Part shown: in pieces, positions 52,801-63,366 of the stretch
Position numbering within the stretch: the first letter of the stretch is position 1
Layout of the letters: each line of letters begins with the position of its first letter
Source: Ajuga chamaepitys
Taxonomy: Eukaryota > Streptophyta > Magnoliopsida > Lamiales > Lamiaceae
Length of the DNA: 64,000 nucleotides
NCBI GenBank assembly: GCA_958295605.1
Contig: OY282504.1
Coordinates: forward strand, 38,234,133-38,298,132
Reading direction: 5' to 3'
The notes under the pieces: model-generated
Told to the model about the DNA's origin: nothing
The model's input: only the letters and a program-made list of their open reading frames with translations
Databases searched by the model: none
Program-made: the position numbers and the translations under genes

Positions 52801-53830
52801 TGACTCTGACCACACCATCAAACATCCTTATGCTCACTGATCCAACTCCTTTGACCTTGCATGATTGGTCATTTCCCAGGAGAACATTTCCACCATCTTC
52901 TCTCTTCAGTTCATCAAACCATGACTGGTGTGGACACATATGAAAGGAACGGCCTGTGTCCAAGACCCATTCCTTTACCATTCTTGATTCAATAACATTT
53001 AATACCTCTGGATGATCTTCTTGATGATCAATGGCAGCAGATTCTGCCCCTTGATTTCCACCTTTCTTATTTCTTTTAGGACAATCCTTCTTCAAGTGAC
53101 CAGGCTGCTTGCACTTGAAGCATTTCCTCTTCTCAACCCATTCATTTCCCTTCTTTGGATTAGAGTCTCCTGCCTTTGGATCCTTAGCATTCTGTCCCTT
53201 CTTGCCTTGCCAAGGTTTCTTGAATTTGACATTCAAACCTTCTCCAGATTGCACCATGCCTTTATCCCCTTGAGTCTGGAAGCATTTAGACCTCAGAGCC
53301 TTCACTATTCCATCATAAGATAGTTGCTCATCTCTCCCATACATCAAGGCATCCTTAAAGCTTTCCATGGATTTTGGAAGAATGTTTAACACCATCAATG
53401 CCTTGTCATCCTCCTCCAATTTCACATCCAGGTCTTCCAATTCTTCAATCATCTTAATGAACTCATCAAGTTGATCAGAAATTACCTTATCTTCAGTGAT
53501 CTTGAAGGCCAACATCTTCTGCTTCAAGAACAGCTTGTTGGAAACTGACTTTGATTGATACAGATCTTCCAATCTCCTCCATGCTTCTGAGGAACTCTTG
53601 CATCTTGAGACCTCCCTCAACGGTTTATCACCTAAACACAGAAAGATAAGACTTAGGGCCTTCTTATCCACTGATGCAAACTTGGGTTTCTCAGTTTCTT
53701 CCCATGAATCCAGAGGTATCAATGCAAGATCAAGGCCATTGTGAACCAATACTGCATTCATCTTGATCTTCCACAGTGTAAAATCATTTCTCCCTGTGAA
53801 CTTCTCAAAATCCATCTTCATACCAGCCAT
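49871..53830 (-). CDS. Copia gag-pol polyprotein (full length)
   Basis: 1319 codons without interruption, the expected size for a Copia polyprotein. Order of domains: gag (FTGRNDFTLWKIKMNAVLVH near 11-30); CCHC zinc knuckle C237, C240, H245, C250; protease active site D291 (VLDTGRSFHMC; the residue after DTG is R where A or C is usual); GAG-pre-integrase HHCC H420, H425, C451, C454; integrase triad D481 (HSDIWGPA), D544 (TDNGLEY), E580 (NGVAERLN); reverse transcriptase with QQLDVKTAFLHGEL (911-924) and YVDD (1000-1003); RNase H near the C-terminus (GFADSDFAANIDTRKSISGF, LSTTEAEY). Residues needed for all steps are present, so this copy could be autonomous. The gag start and overall layout resemble the Tork/Tnt1 group. 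Confidence 0.95.
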   Translation of the reverse strand: MAGMKMDFEKFTGRNDFTLWKIKMNAVLVHNGLDLALIPLDSWEETEKPKFASVDKKALSLIFLCLGDKPLREVSRCKSSSEAWRRLEDLYQSKSVSNKLFLKQKMLAFKITEDKVISDQLDEFIKMIEELEDLDVKLEEDDKALMVLNILPKSMESFKDALMYGRDEQLSYDGIVKALRSKCFQTQGDKGMVQSGEGLNVKFKKPWQGKKGQNAKDPKAGDSNPKKGNEWVEKRKCFKCKQPGHLKKDCPKRNKKGGNQGAESAAIDHQEDHPEVLNVIESRMVKEWVLDTGRSFHMCPHQSWFDELKREDGGNVLLGNDQSCKVKGVGSVSIRMFDGVVRVISNVRYVPGLKRNLLSLGSLVTSGCQFSSVDGFLHITKHGKLVIKGRQHNGLFILIGSPVVGSVDMVLSSSELVKWHKRLGHIGEKGLKELSRSGVIGNMGNQDLEFCDQCALGKSKKLPYGKGIHTTQEPLDYVHSDIWGPARTESHGGARYFMSLIDDYSRKVWIMLMKNKSDAFHKFKTWLIQLENVKGKKLKHLRTDNGLEYLSTEFTNFCEERGIKRHRTVPMNPQQNGVAERLNRTLLERVRCMLLDAGLPKVFWGETIATACYLINSSPSSVIGFKTPEEVWSGQKPSYEGLRVFGCLAFVHVKQDKLDARALRCVFLGYPDGIKGYRLWCLEKGNQKIITSRDVKFNENVMAYTSIGSKEEFDGAKETEEISIQVEHPAEDNHTPQPQENLQDSDSSSEEEEQAGPSQNVREYSIGRDRPRRTINRPDFYGQAGSVHYALSVAEDLESQEPSSFKEALDCEEGEHWIQAMIEEMESLEKNETWILVDKPKGQKLVSSKWIYKKKLETAGSKQVRFKARLVARGFTQREGIDFNEVFSPVVKHCSIRLLLSKVTQEDMELQQLDVKTAFLHGELNEKIYMKQPEGFVVPEQEDKVCLLKKSLYGLKQSPRQWNKRFNDFMISVGFVRSLYDSCVYFNKGSKQDKVFLLLYVDDMLIASRNKKRVQWLKDRLNTEFDMKDLGEAKKILGMNILRNREAGVLWLYQRQYLQKVLERFHMHEAKPLSTPVNLQKKLSKEQCPKTEEEIIHMSNIPYASGVGSLMYGMICSRPDLAYAVSLVSRFMSNPGGELWEALKHVMRYLKGSVNLSLKFEKKVDGSTVALEGFADSDFAANIDTRKSISGFVFTLFGTAISWRSVQQSVVALSTTEAEYISLTEAIKEAIWLKGILRELDIKQKCVAIYCDNQSALHLVKHQAFHERSKHIDVRLHFARDIIDSGFVEVKKVHTLHNPADFLTKGVPGNKVEHCSSLL

Positions 53831-53859
53831 TCCTTCTCTTCTTCAAGCTGTGAGAGTTG

Positions 53860-53881
53860 GTTTCCCACAGACGGCTCCACT
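53860..53881 (-). promoter_or_regulatory. Primer-binding site region of the Copia element
   Basis: Directly after the 5' LTR the minus strand reads (A)AGTGGAGCCGTCTGTGGGAA. It is not the initiator-Met type TGGTATCAGAGC usual for plant Copia elements; instead it closely resembles the Gypsy leader at 29308-29332 (TGGCGCCGTCTGTGGGAA). Confidence 0.5.
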
Positions 53882-54549
53882 TGTTAGTGAATTCAACTCC
53901 TAAACACACAACTAGACAGAATCTGGAATTCGCACAAAGATCAATCTGAAAAACACACACTCAGTTCGGCCAGAGTTGTGACCGAACTCGACTTGCGCAG
54001 AACAGGAAATAGAAATGGATTACACACAGCTTTTACGTGGTTCGTTCAAGATGAACTACATCCACGGAGGCAAGGCACACCCCAATCCACTAAGAAATCC
54101 AAACAATTACAGAGAATACACTCAAGAAACAAAATGCCCAATTCTGGAACAAATTAGGGCATAAAACGTTCTCTCTCAAAATAATCTCTCTAATCTAAGA
54201 AACAAGGAAATTGCTCGATGTAGTGTTCTTCTCCTTGATGAGAGCTTTACAATGATATAAGAATTGGAGCTCGAATGTAACCGTACAAAAAGTTCTAACT
54301 GAATCAAGTTGAGCTCAGCTACCGGACAAAAACGACGGTTTTCTTCGTCACAAATTCTGAAACAAACTCGTCACAAATGACGGTTATCCTCAACTGCCAC
54401 GAACCCGACTCATTCTGAACAGCTTAGCTTCTTGATGCTCAAACCCGGTTCAAACCTCCGGTTCTTCACTTCCTGATCCCGGTTCCACATTCCCAACACA
54501 CCATATTACCAAGTATAGCTCACTTGATGAGATTGAACACCACCTCACA
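53882..54549 (-). repeat. 5' LTR of the Copia element
   Basis: 668 bp promoter LTR for the minus-strand polyprotein. A TTATATCA box on the minus strand (plus about 54253-54260) is a possible TATA element. The start is TGTGAGGTGG and the end ATTCACTAACA on the minus strand. Confidence 0.92.
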
Positions 54550-54554
54550 TCAAC

Positions 54555-55290
54555 TGGCAAATACCCTAAAGCATGTTACACTTTGGATAAATCAGGAAAA
54601 CAAGTTTTGTGTGAATGGGTAAAAAGACTTCGATTTCCTGATGGATATGCTTCAAATATGGCAAGATGCATCGATATGAAGAAGCATAAGTTATATAGCA
54701 TGAAAAGTCACGACTATCATGTATTTATGCAAAGATTATTACCTACTGCATTTAGTGAACTACTCCCATCTAATGTTTGGAAGGCCCTTACGGAGTTAAG
54801 CATCTACTTCAAAAAGCTTACGGCGACTACCATAAGATATGAAGAAATGGTTAGATTAGAAAAAGAAATTCCGGTGATTTTGTGCAAGCTTGAGCGTATA
54901 TTCCCTCCAAGTTTCTTCAACTCCATGGAGCACCTTCCTATACATCTAGCTGCTTATGAGGCGAAGATAGCCGGTCCTGTACAATATCGGTGGATGTTTC
55001 CTTTTGAAAGGTATAATTAATACATCAATGTATGTATTATATACCTTTATTGTGAATTTTTTAAAACTTAAATTTCCATGTATGTCACAGGTACCTACGA
55101 AAGCTGAAACACAATGTCACCAACAAAGCCAAGGTGGAAGGATCTATATGTAATGCGTATTTGGTTGAAGATGCTACATCATTTTGTTCTTACTACTTTG
55201 AAGACCATGTGAGCACAAAACATAGACATGCCCCGCGCAATGATGACACTCGTATTCAAGATGATGAAGCTGAAGAACATGAATGAAAAT
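54555..55290 (+). pseudogene. CACTA transposase gene continued: DUF4218 region
   Basis: Resumes the exon cut by Copia. It encodes GKYPKACYTLDKSGKQVLCE then the DUF4218 domain common after TNP2: KSHDYHVFMQRLLPTAFSEL, LEKEIPVILCKLERIFPPSF, HLPIHLAAYEAKIAGPVQYR, WMFPFER. An 80-bp intron (55011-55090, GT...CAG) splices in frame to YLRKLKHNVTNKAKVEGSIC and FCSYYFEDHVSTKHRH. A TGA occurs after DDEAEEHE at about 55285, followed in the same frame by KLSIFKYPGRSFGKG, so there is a nonsense mutation. Confidence 0.85.
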
Positions 55291-56452
55291 TATCAATATT
55301 CAAATACCCGGGGAGATCATTTGGAAAAGGTAAATCAAGATATATGAGTGACGAAGAATACAACGTTCCGAGAAGCTATATTTTATTAAATTGCTCGGAA
55401 GTAGAACCTTTTATCAGGTTAGTGCTGAATAATTATCCTTGCTTATGTTGGTTATGATATTGCTAATAGTTCAAATTGTCTTAATTTTTTTTCTTTTCTC
55501 CATTTTTTCTTTTAAAAAAGAAGCTACATCAATTCTTTGAAGCAATCTCACCCTGACATGACAGAAATTGACATTGACCGAAAATTAGAAACTAAATTTG
55601 CGGATTGGTTTTACAGACATGTACGTGTTCTAAATTCATTATATTGATCAAAGTTTCGACTACCAACTCTTGTGACACTATTTTTTTCCTTTTTTCTTTT
55701 TCTCCAAATAGGCACATGATCCTTCAAATAATGTTGTTAATAAGTTCATAAAGGATCTCGCAACAGGTCCAAATCGAACTGTCATGTCGTATCACGGCTA
55801 CTATGTAAATGGTTATAGATTCCATACTTTACAGCACGGTTCGGCTAGAGCTACTATGAATAGTGGGGTTTACATTAGAGGTTCTAATTTAAGTGTTAGT
55901 GAGAGTGACTACTATGGTCAGTTGATAGAAGTCATTGAATTAGAATACCCCGCCTTACCAATCAAGAGAACTATACTATTTAAGTGTGATTGGTTTGACC
56001 CTGCTCCAAACTTGGGAACAAGGGTCCATAAAGATTATAATCTTGTTGAGGTGAATTATAAACGGCGTTTTAGCAAGTATGAACCATTTATGTTAGCTGT
56101 GCAAGAAAATCAAGTGTATTTTTGTAATTATCCTAGCTTAAGGCGTGACAAGTGTGATTGGTGGGTTGTGTTTAAAATAAAAGCTAGGCATGTTGTAGAT
56201 GTTACAGCAACAACTGAAGGAAATGAGCAGTCACCGTTTCAAGAGGATGACATTGGTATCCATCATTCCAATCATATTCAATTGGATGAAGAAATAGTAT
56301 TGGATGATCCAAATGGTGAATTTATAGAGCTTCATGATGATGATATTGAACATGAAGATGAAGCTTTACTTGAATCAGATGAAGAAGAGCTGGATTCATT
56401 TGAACAAAATAACGAGTTATATGATAACACCAATGACTTTGACAATGACTAA
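55291..56452 (+). pseudogene. CACTA transposase gene, C-terminal part: DUF4216 region
   Basis: Exons 55291 to about 55417 (YNVPRSYILLNCSEVEPF), about 55521-55620 (SYINSLKQSHPDMTEIDIDR, FADWFYRH) and from about 55712 carry the end of the protein. The last exon has AHDPSNNVVNKFIKDLATGP and then DUF4216: NGYRFHTLQHGSARATMNSG, DYYGQLIEVIELEYPALPIK, LFKCDWFDPAPN, YEPFMLAVQENQVYFCNYPS. An acidic tail (DDIEHEDEALLESDEEELDS) precedes the stop at 56452. Intron borders keep GT...AG. This half is well preserved compared with the first half. From 55784 a 222-codon frame is open on its own. Confidence 0.82.
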
Positions 56453-58320
56453 GCAAATTGCATCACTTTATCTTTGCTGGTATAGTTGTTTCCTATACAC
56501 AGACACACACATAATAGTAATATGAATCTTCTTTCTTTATTTTTTCTTATTGTTTCTTTGTTCCTTTTTTTTTTTTTTTTTTGGATTCCAGATTGGCCTT
56601 TAACTTTGATCATTGATTACTTTATTTTTGTAAGCAGGGCACTTTCTCACATGTTGCTCTGGGGTAGATCACAAGGTCATTAAAGCATTAGTTTGATAAA
56701 GAGTGGTACACTTGGTTAGTATTCCCTATCAAAGTAAGGAGTACTACTGAAATATATTTGAGGTATTTGACGTTTTCTCTTGTTATTGATTGTAATTGAG
56801 CTATATCACTTTTGTATCAAAATATTTCTTCCTGGAATTGAGTTGTGTTTCGTTTTCAATGAACTTGATAGCACATGAGTATTCATTACTTGCAAAATGA
56901 AGTTCCCCGAGGACATGAGGTATGGAGATGGATGGGTTTTTTAAGATTTGAAGTCACTTAAAATGTTAGATAATTTGACATTTGAGAGAGATGTAAAAAA
57001 TTATTTAGTACCCTGCTTTCTTGTAGTTAATTGTGTTATATGTTAGATGTTTAGGGTTTCTTGAAAGGGTGCTAACTATCCTCCTCCATTTGAATCACTT
57101 TGGCAAATGGTCAATCATAATCTTGCATATTACAATTTTTTTTAGTATGCACAAGCCGTTATGGTGGTCTATAGTTGTTTCTTTTGCCTGTTCTTAATCA
57201 TTCTGCTACTTTTGACAGAATTATGATGTTCGTTTAAGTTTTGAGATGCCACATCTGATAAGTTGATAAGTCAAATGAAGAGCATGAACTTTAAATGTGG
57301 ATATTCACCTATTTAAATTTTCAAGATCGACCTTTCTGAAATAACAGTGGGAGGTTGATTCTCTCTTCCTTCTCTCAAGAAAGATGTTTTCCTCGATTTT
57401 GTGTTTGGTACAACTTTTTCCTATTGAAAGATGGTTCAGGGGTAAAGTTTGATGCATAACTTTTTGCTTTAAAATATTGTTTAGGTGTAATGTTGAATTC
57501 TTAATATGGTTTTGCAGAAAAGGTGCTCATGACTTAAAAATGCTAATGTATGCTTTAGCGATCAACAAAAACCATTATCTTGAAGAGGTTGGTGATTTTG
57601 GAAGAAGATTAAGCAAGTTTGGATGAGTTAGGTTAGGAAAAGAAAGTGCAAAGTTGATTGCAAGAGGGAGCAAAGAATCTGGTGTTGCTTGCACGATGAC
57701 AATCAATCAATGAGTTGTAGTGGGATAAATCTTGAACAATTTCTGATTCAATTTTTACTGATTCTTGACTCTTGTGCTACTGTAGAGAAGAATGAAACAA
57801 ATATATGTGGCTTGTATAGTTTGCACAGCATGTATGGATTTGAACTTGTGGATATATTTGAAAAGAAAGATCCATAACCACATCAGATTGGAGCGTATCT
57901 TATATCTGTTATAAGCATTAGAGTTAGCTACTGGTGCATTTTACCTTCATTAGTTTGAAAACTTCTTCAAACAATGTAAATGGCGTATTACAAATTTCTT
58001 CAAGGAGCTGAAAAATATCTTTCTTTTATGCATGCCTCCTCTCGTCATGTAGCTTCTTAAAGTTCACTTTGGGTGGAAAACACTGCTAATATTTGATATG
58101 TTTGGTGACATAGCTATTTTTCTTTATTATTTTCTCCCTTGTGTTAAAAATGTGAATACACAATTGTCTTAGGTCCCATTTGGATGGAAAGATTTGAGCT
58201 GTGAATTTATAAATCCTATGTCAAATCAACTTCATGTGTTCTGATAAAATGCTAAATATACTAAGATTTTTTAGCTTTCCTAGCCTATTCCCTTTAAATA
58301 TGGAGCGAGCCCAACTCATT
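56453..58320. other. Region after the transposase gene, no gene recognised
   Basis: AT-rich sequence. Short frames at 56486-56683 and 57689-57877 show no similarity to families I know. May be the 3' UTR and spacer between the two genes of the CACTA element. Confidence 0.5.
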
Positions 58321-59169
58321 CTCCTTAAATATACTAAGATTTTCAAGTCGCCCCGGGACCGTCAGGTTTTTACTACATCGGGCCAGGCTTGTTGGACCTG
58401 GTGATACTTTGAGCCTACATTTTTACAGTCCAGCCTATCAAAAATATTGGACGGGCTGAGCCGGTCTATTAGGTCAGACCGATTTTGCCGACTCTACCAA
58501 CCACCACATTATATGTAATTTTCCTCCAACAATATATTTCTTAATGGTTTCTTGTTTATAATCTTATAAATGTTACACCTAAAAAATTACACTACAATAT
58601 AAATATAGATATAGATGTTACATCTAATAAGTTGCACTAAAATTCCCTTATTTAGTTATTTATTTTTATTAAAAATAATAAAATAAAATTAATAGACAAG
58701 CACTGTTAGTGGAACCAGGCCTGTGAGCGAACCGATCTTGCTACTGATTCACGATTTAACCAGTCCGATCGGTTCAAACGGTGGTTCGACCGTAAATGAT
58801 AATTAATTAGACTTTAAAAATTATATTATATTATATTTCGTAAAACTTAATATATATATATATATATATTATATTTGCAAAATAATATAAATGTTTAAAC
58901 GACCAAGAAGTATATATTTATAATAAACAAAGGTATGAGACTAAACAAACTATCTAATTTTGTATCCGGTTTTATCCAAATTTTAGCGGTTTTGACTGAT
59001 TTTGATCTATTTAACATTATTTACAGAATCGGGTCAATGACTGATTCCCAGTTGAACCGAATGATGCCGATCCAGTTCCACAAATAGTGACTACAAGTAC
59101 AAACAAGTTGAGAGCTAGTTTAGTGTTTTGACATTTATAATAGAGAGGGATAGAAATTAAAATATACCT

Positions 59170-59216
<47 letters not shown>

Positions 59217-60016
59217 CGCGCACACACACACACATATACATATATATATATATATATGTGTATTAGTATTTTGATATGGTTATCATGCATATTTTCTCAA
59301 GTAAGTCAAATTTGAACTTAGATAAAGGCTTATAAGTCTAACAAGTTGGTCTACTTGCAATTTACCAAACATATGAAATATTTAATAGACGTTAAATAGG
59401 CAAAGACTACAAACGATCGTGAAAAAGCCAGGCATACACTATTACTGATATCATGCGAACGTAACACAATAATAACCTATTAACCCGGCTCAACACAATA
59501 AGCACACTATTACTTGCATATATATAATATGTCCTTTGTCCATTAAACTTATATCCACTTGTGAAGTTTTTAAATGGACCGAACTGAAGCTAGTCAGAGA
59601 TTTTTGAAACAAAGCATGTAATCTGTAAGTCCAACTCACATGCAACCTCAAGCTCAACCCACTAGCGCAACCCTCTAGCTCAATCGTTTAGCCTGGGACC
59701 AGCCTGGGACCAGCCCATTGTATGTAGCCCATGCAGCGAGCTGGGTTGAGGTATTTAAAAAGAAAAAATTAGTCATGATAATATTATGTCGTTTTGTTAT
59801 GTAATGGTGATTTTCCTCGATATTTGAACCTTAAATGTTTTTATGTTATAATTTTGAAAGTTTGGTTTGTAGCCCGATAGTGGTCTGATTAGCTCAAAAA
59901 CCAGTAGGATTATGGTTAATTTCACCATTGTCGGCCCGATGAAAAAGGACCGATAAGCCCAAAAACTGCTAGGCTAGCCCGAACCGCTAGAACTGGCCCG
60001 TTTGACATCCCTACTT
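58320..60016. mobile_element. hAT-type repeat remnants and microsatellites
   Basis: Several GGGCC/AGCCC-rich stretches (58340-58500, 59640-60010) end in phrases such as 'gtttgacatccctac' (60003-60017), the inverse of the TAGGGATGTCAAAC start of plant hAT repeats. A small inverted-repeat element of about 370 bp lies at about 58710-59081 (arms start TGGAACCAGG / TGGAACTGG). Simple repeats: (TA)n at 58852-58868, and (TA)n-(GC)n-(AC)n at about 59176-59260. The frame at 59017-59241 translates the microsatellite. No transposase. Confidence 0.5.
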
Positions 60017-60070
60017 AATAGGTACGTCGAGGCAGGACTGGATGGGCTGATTCAGCATGATACTATAACC

Positions 60071-61128
60071 TAGGGATGTAAACGAATCGAATCGAACCGA
60101 ATATTAAGAAATTCGATTCGAATTCGCAAATATAAACTCGAATTTGAATTCGAATCGAATATTAATCGAATTTAGATATGTGATTCAAATTCGATTCGTG
60201 AGAAATATTTGAACTACACGATTCGATTCGAGATTTGAAAAGCTCTTTTTTATTTTATATATTTTTTTTTTAAATATTCAAATATTATTATTTTTTTAAT
60301 TAATTTTTTAAATAATATATATTATATATAAAAAATTATTTAAATATATAGCTATATAAATATATTATATACATATTTTCAGTATTATACATTGTTCTAA
60401 AAAACGGGCTAGGCGGCCCAAGCTCGATCCGTTTTCCTCTTATTCGGCTGTTTTTTGCGCTGGTCAATTTCGGCGCCGCCGAGCCCGATTAGGCGGCGCC
60501 TAACCCGCCTTTTTTTTTAATAAAAAAAAAAATTATTTTGTTTATTTTTTTGGCTTAATGACCTCAAATTTATTGTTTAGAATATTTGGATAACATATTT
60601 TGATCTTTGAATTATACTATGGGATAATGTTTCCCTATTGCTTTATTTAGTATCGACTATTGAGTTTTGTCTTTCAAGTTTTACGGTATTTTTATTTATT
60701 TGTAGTTTGTACATGTAAATTAAATATTGCACTATTCTTGACTACGTTGGCTAAAAGGCAAAATATATTTTGTTTAGGATAGATTGCTATTATTATAAAA
60801 AAAATTTATATATTATTTACTTATTAAATATTTATAAATAATTAAATTATTCGTTTAAGGTGATGCCGCCTAGGCGCTCTAGGTGCTAGGCCCCAGTGGA
60901 CCGACCGACCAGCGACTAACGATTTTTAGAACACTAGTATTATATGTATTATTAATTTTTAAAATATATTATATATAAATGAACCGAATATTCGAATTAT
61001 TCGAATCGAATACAACTATATTCGAATACTAATCGAATCTTATAATTAATTCGTATTCAAATTCAAATCATCTTAATCGAATTCGAATCACGAATCGAAT
61101 CAAAAGTATTTGATTTGTTTACAACCTA
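60071..61128. mobile_element. hAT element with nested hAT
   Basis: Ends TAGGGATGTAAAC and (inverse of the right end) TAGGTTGTAAAC, flanked by 8-bp repeats CTATAACC (60063-60070) and GTATAACC (61129-61136), which match at 7 of 8 positions. Arms consist of 'cgaatcgaat/attcgaattcg' phrases in both orientations. Interrupted by the hAT at 60390-60936. No coding sequence. Confidence 0.7.
60390..60936. mobile_element. Nested hAT element, TSD GTATTATA
   Basis: Ends CATTGTTCTAAAAAACG and (inverse) TAGTGTTCTAAAAATCG, flanked by an exact 8-bp repeat GTATTATA (60382-60389 and 60937-60944). Subterminal GC-rich 'ggctaggcgg' / 'ccgcctaggcg' blocks pair with each other. 547 bp, no transposase; younger than the surrounding hAT. 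Confidence 0.8.
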
Positions 61129-61136
61129 GTATAACC

Positions 61137-61270
61137 ACTACTACAATAATATATAATTGATTTTATAAAAAGTATAATGTATATTTAAAATTCCAATAAC
61201 TAGCACTTCTATATATTATAATTAATTAATAGATAGTGCTAATGTAGATTTTGAGCCTTCTATTAAAAAA

Positions 61271-61317
<47 letters not shown>

Positions 61318-62120
61318 AAATAAAGTCAGGCCATTTACGGGCAGCTCGGGTCGGGCCAGATGAGCTTAATTGTTTTGGGCTAATATAAAGTCGTGCCAGC
61401 TCAATCTTTTTTTCGGATTGAGCGGGTTGGCTTATTGGGTCAGGCTCATTTTAACATCTCTATTTAGGTAAGAGTGAATGTTGACTATTTTACTATAGCC
61501 TCTTTAGTGTTATGTATTTATAAAATTATTAATATTTTATAATTAATATACACGAGATGGGTTAGGGGCGGGTTTAACAAAACCCTTAACCCGCTTCGAA
61601 CCAGTTAAAATCCTTTAAATCAGATTTTTAGTGGGTTTGACCAAGACGGATTTCACGGGTTTGGGATTAAATCCACCTCATTACCATCCTGATATATATA
61701 CAAATATATTTATACATATTATAGTTTAAATAAGTTCGAGAATATTTTTAGGAATATTTTAATCAATTTACTCCAGTACTCAGAAAATAATAAAAGGAAT
61801 TTTAACTTGAAATGTGTAGAGTCAGCTATACATTATCTCTTAATAATATATTCTTGCACTCATGACCATTCTTATTCACTGTATATACTATACTATACAT
61901 ATATATAGCATAAAGTACATATAAAAAATACATATAGGGAATATATCATTAGAAAAATAGGGATGAAAGGTTGTAGGGGCTCTAAATCAGAAGATACGAA
62001 GCAAGGATCTATTTTATAACGCTTTCCCTAATTTTATTTTCTAACCTAGGAAGAGAAGTTCCATGGGGCGGAGACCACATACTCCGGCTCCCACAAACGT
62101 GGCTCCGCCACTATCCTCAA
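61137..62120. other. AT-rich DNA with microsatellite and hAT-like remnant
   Basis: (AT)n at about 61276-61312. The stretch 61325-61465 has 'gggtcgggcc', 'gggttggcttattgggtc' and ends 'ttttaacatctctatt', like the end of an hAT repeat. At 62080-62120 'gtggctccgccac' is a small palindrome seen in other repeats. The minus-strand frame 62041-62277 has no recognisable similarity. Confidence 0.45.
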
Positions 62121-62149
62121 ATTGGGGCTTATTATATCTCGATGTAACT

Positions 62150-63366
62150 GTAATTGAGAGGGAAGAAGGGGTCAGCCTCAAAGAGCAACACACGATCAAA
62201 TTGCGCAGTAAAGTTTGGCGGGCGAATTGATTTTGTTTTGGGAAAACATTGGAAACCATATAACACAAGGAAAACAAATTAAGAATCCTCGTTTCTTATC
62301 ACTAACAGAGGAATTCAAGAAGGAGGTATCGTTTCCTACAATCATTTAATTTTCAGTTGTGTTATTTTACTCAATGTCGTTTACGGATTAGACTCTCTAA
62401 GAGAGTATAGGTATCTAGTTTTCTGAAATAGTTCTTTTTGTTCTAATTTTGTGTTTAGATGCTTGAATTAGATGTCTTGAGAAATAAGATGTAATAAAGA
62501 ATTACTGCATTAAGTAACTTGATAGTAGTAATAAGATGTGCTAAGATTTGGGAATTTGAGACCCAGATCCCTTTTTTTTTTCCTTCCATAGCCCGACTTC
62601 AAGCATATCATATTCCATCATTTCTAGCATTTTCATCGTTGGCTATTATTTTTAACAAAATTTACTTTCTTTTTATGTTCTTATATTCCGTCTAGTCTGT
62701 CTAATACAAATGATGTTTATAAATGATGAGTACAGTGTGTGGGTTTTCTTGAGAAGATGAACATGTGAGTAGCAGCAAATTGTTCGATTGTTATACCTCT
62801 TAATTTATATAGTTCTTAATTTCCTTTTTTTAACGAGTTGTGTAGATTCTGATCAAAGTATTGGGTAGATAAATTTTGTATTAGTAATGGCTCAGCCTTC
62901 AATATCTTAATCTAAAAAGAAAAGAAAATGTGCATGATAAGCTAGACAACACGTGTTTAGAGATGCGACATGTTGCAACTTGTTGATTGAACTAAGGGTT
63001 GAGATCTTTTGGAATTTACGGAATTTATCACGAAGGAAATGAAGAGGATCCTGTTCCAGGAATTTGTGAAATAATCTAACTAATTCTTGTATATTCTAGA
63101 CTTCACCATTGATTTCATTTCATCAGCTTATATCTTGGAATTTTCTTTTACTATTTAGTTTTACGTGAATGAACAAAAAATACACCACAAAGTTACTCAA
63201 TTTTTATGTGTTGGAATGGCTAAACAACAAAAAATATGGTACTTTTTTAAGTATACACATAGTATAATGGCTGACATTTTGCTTCAATATTGAATCTTTA
63301 GTTAGAATACGCTTTCTTTGATGCATAACTTGTATTTTTTTTTCTGGAAATTTATGTTGTAGTAAT
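62150..63366 (+). other. Possible leader exon and intron of the gene at 63367
   Basis: 62150-62330 has less biased composition and ends around 'gaagaaggagGTATCG', a possible donor. The sequence then becomes AT-rich until TTATGTTGTAG at about 63361, directly before TAATATGGCTGG. This is the pattern of a 5' UTR intron. Inferred from composition and splice-like signals only. Confidence 0.3.

Larger units (their letters stand above)
49119..54549 (-). mobile_element. Complete, apparently intact Copia (Tork-like) retrotransposon, TSD TCAAC
   Basis: 5431 bp. LTRs of 668 bp at 49119-49786 and 53882-54549 differ at only about two positions by eye (near 49407/54165 and 49644/54407), so insertion is very recent. 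TSD TCAAC is exact (49114-49118 and 54550-54554). LTR ends on the minus strand are TGTGAGG...CTAACA. One uninterrupted 1319-codon polyprotein lies on the minus strand. It is inserted in the TNP2 exon of the CACTA transposase gene, splitting the LARIVST/GKYPKACYTL region. It is the youngest large insertion in the window. Confidence 0.95.

Noticed and set aside
50103..53323. Several plus-strand frames within the Copia
   Set aside because: Shadows of the 1319-codon polyprotein on the minus strand.
59017..59241. 74-codon frame with an alternating Ile-Tyr repeat
   Set aside because: Direct translation of the (TA)n-(GC)n-(AC)n microsatellite.
62041..62277. 78-codon minus-strand frame
   Set aside because: No recognisable domain; overlaps a palindromic 'gtggctccgccac' repeat and the inferred leader exon of another gene.
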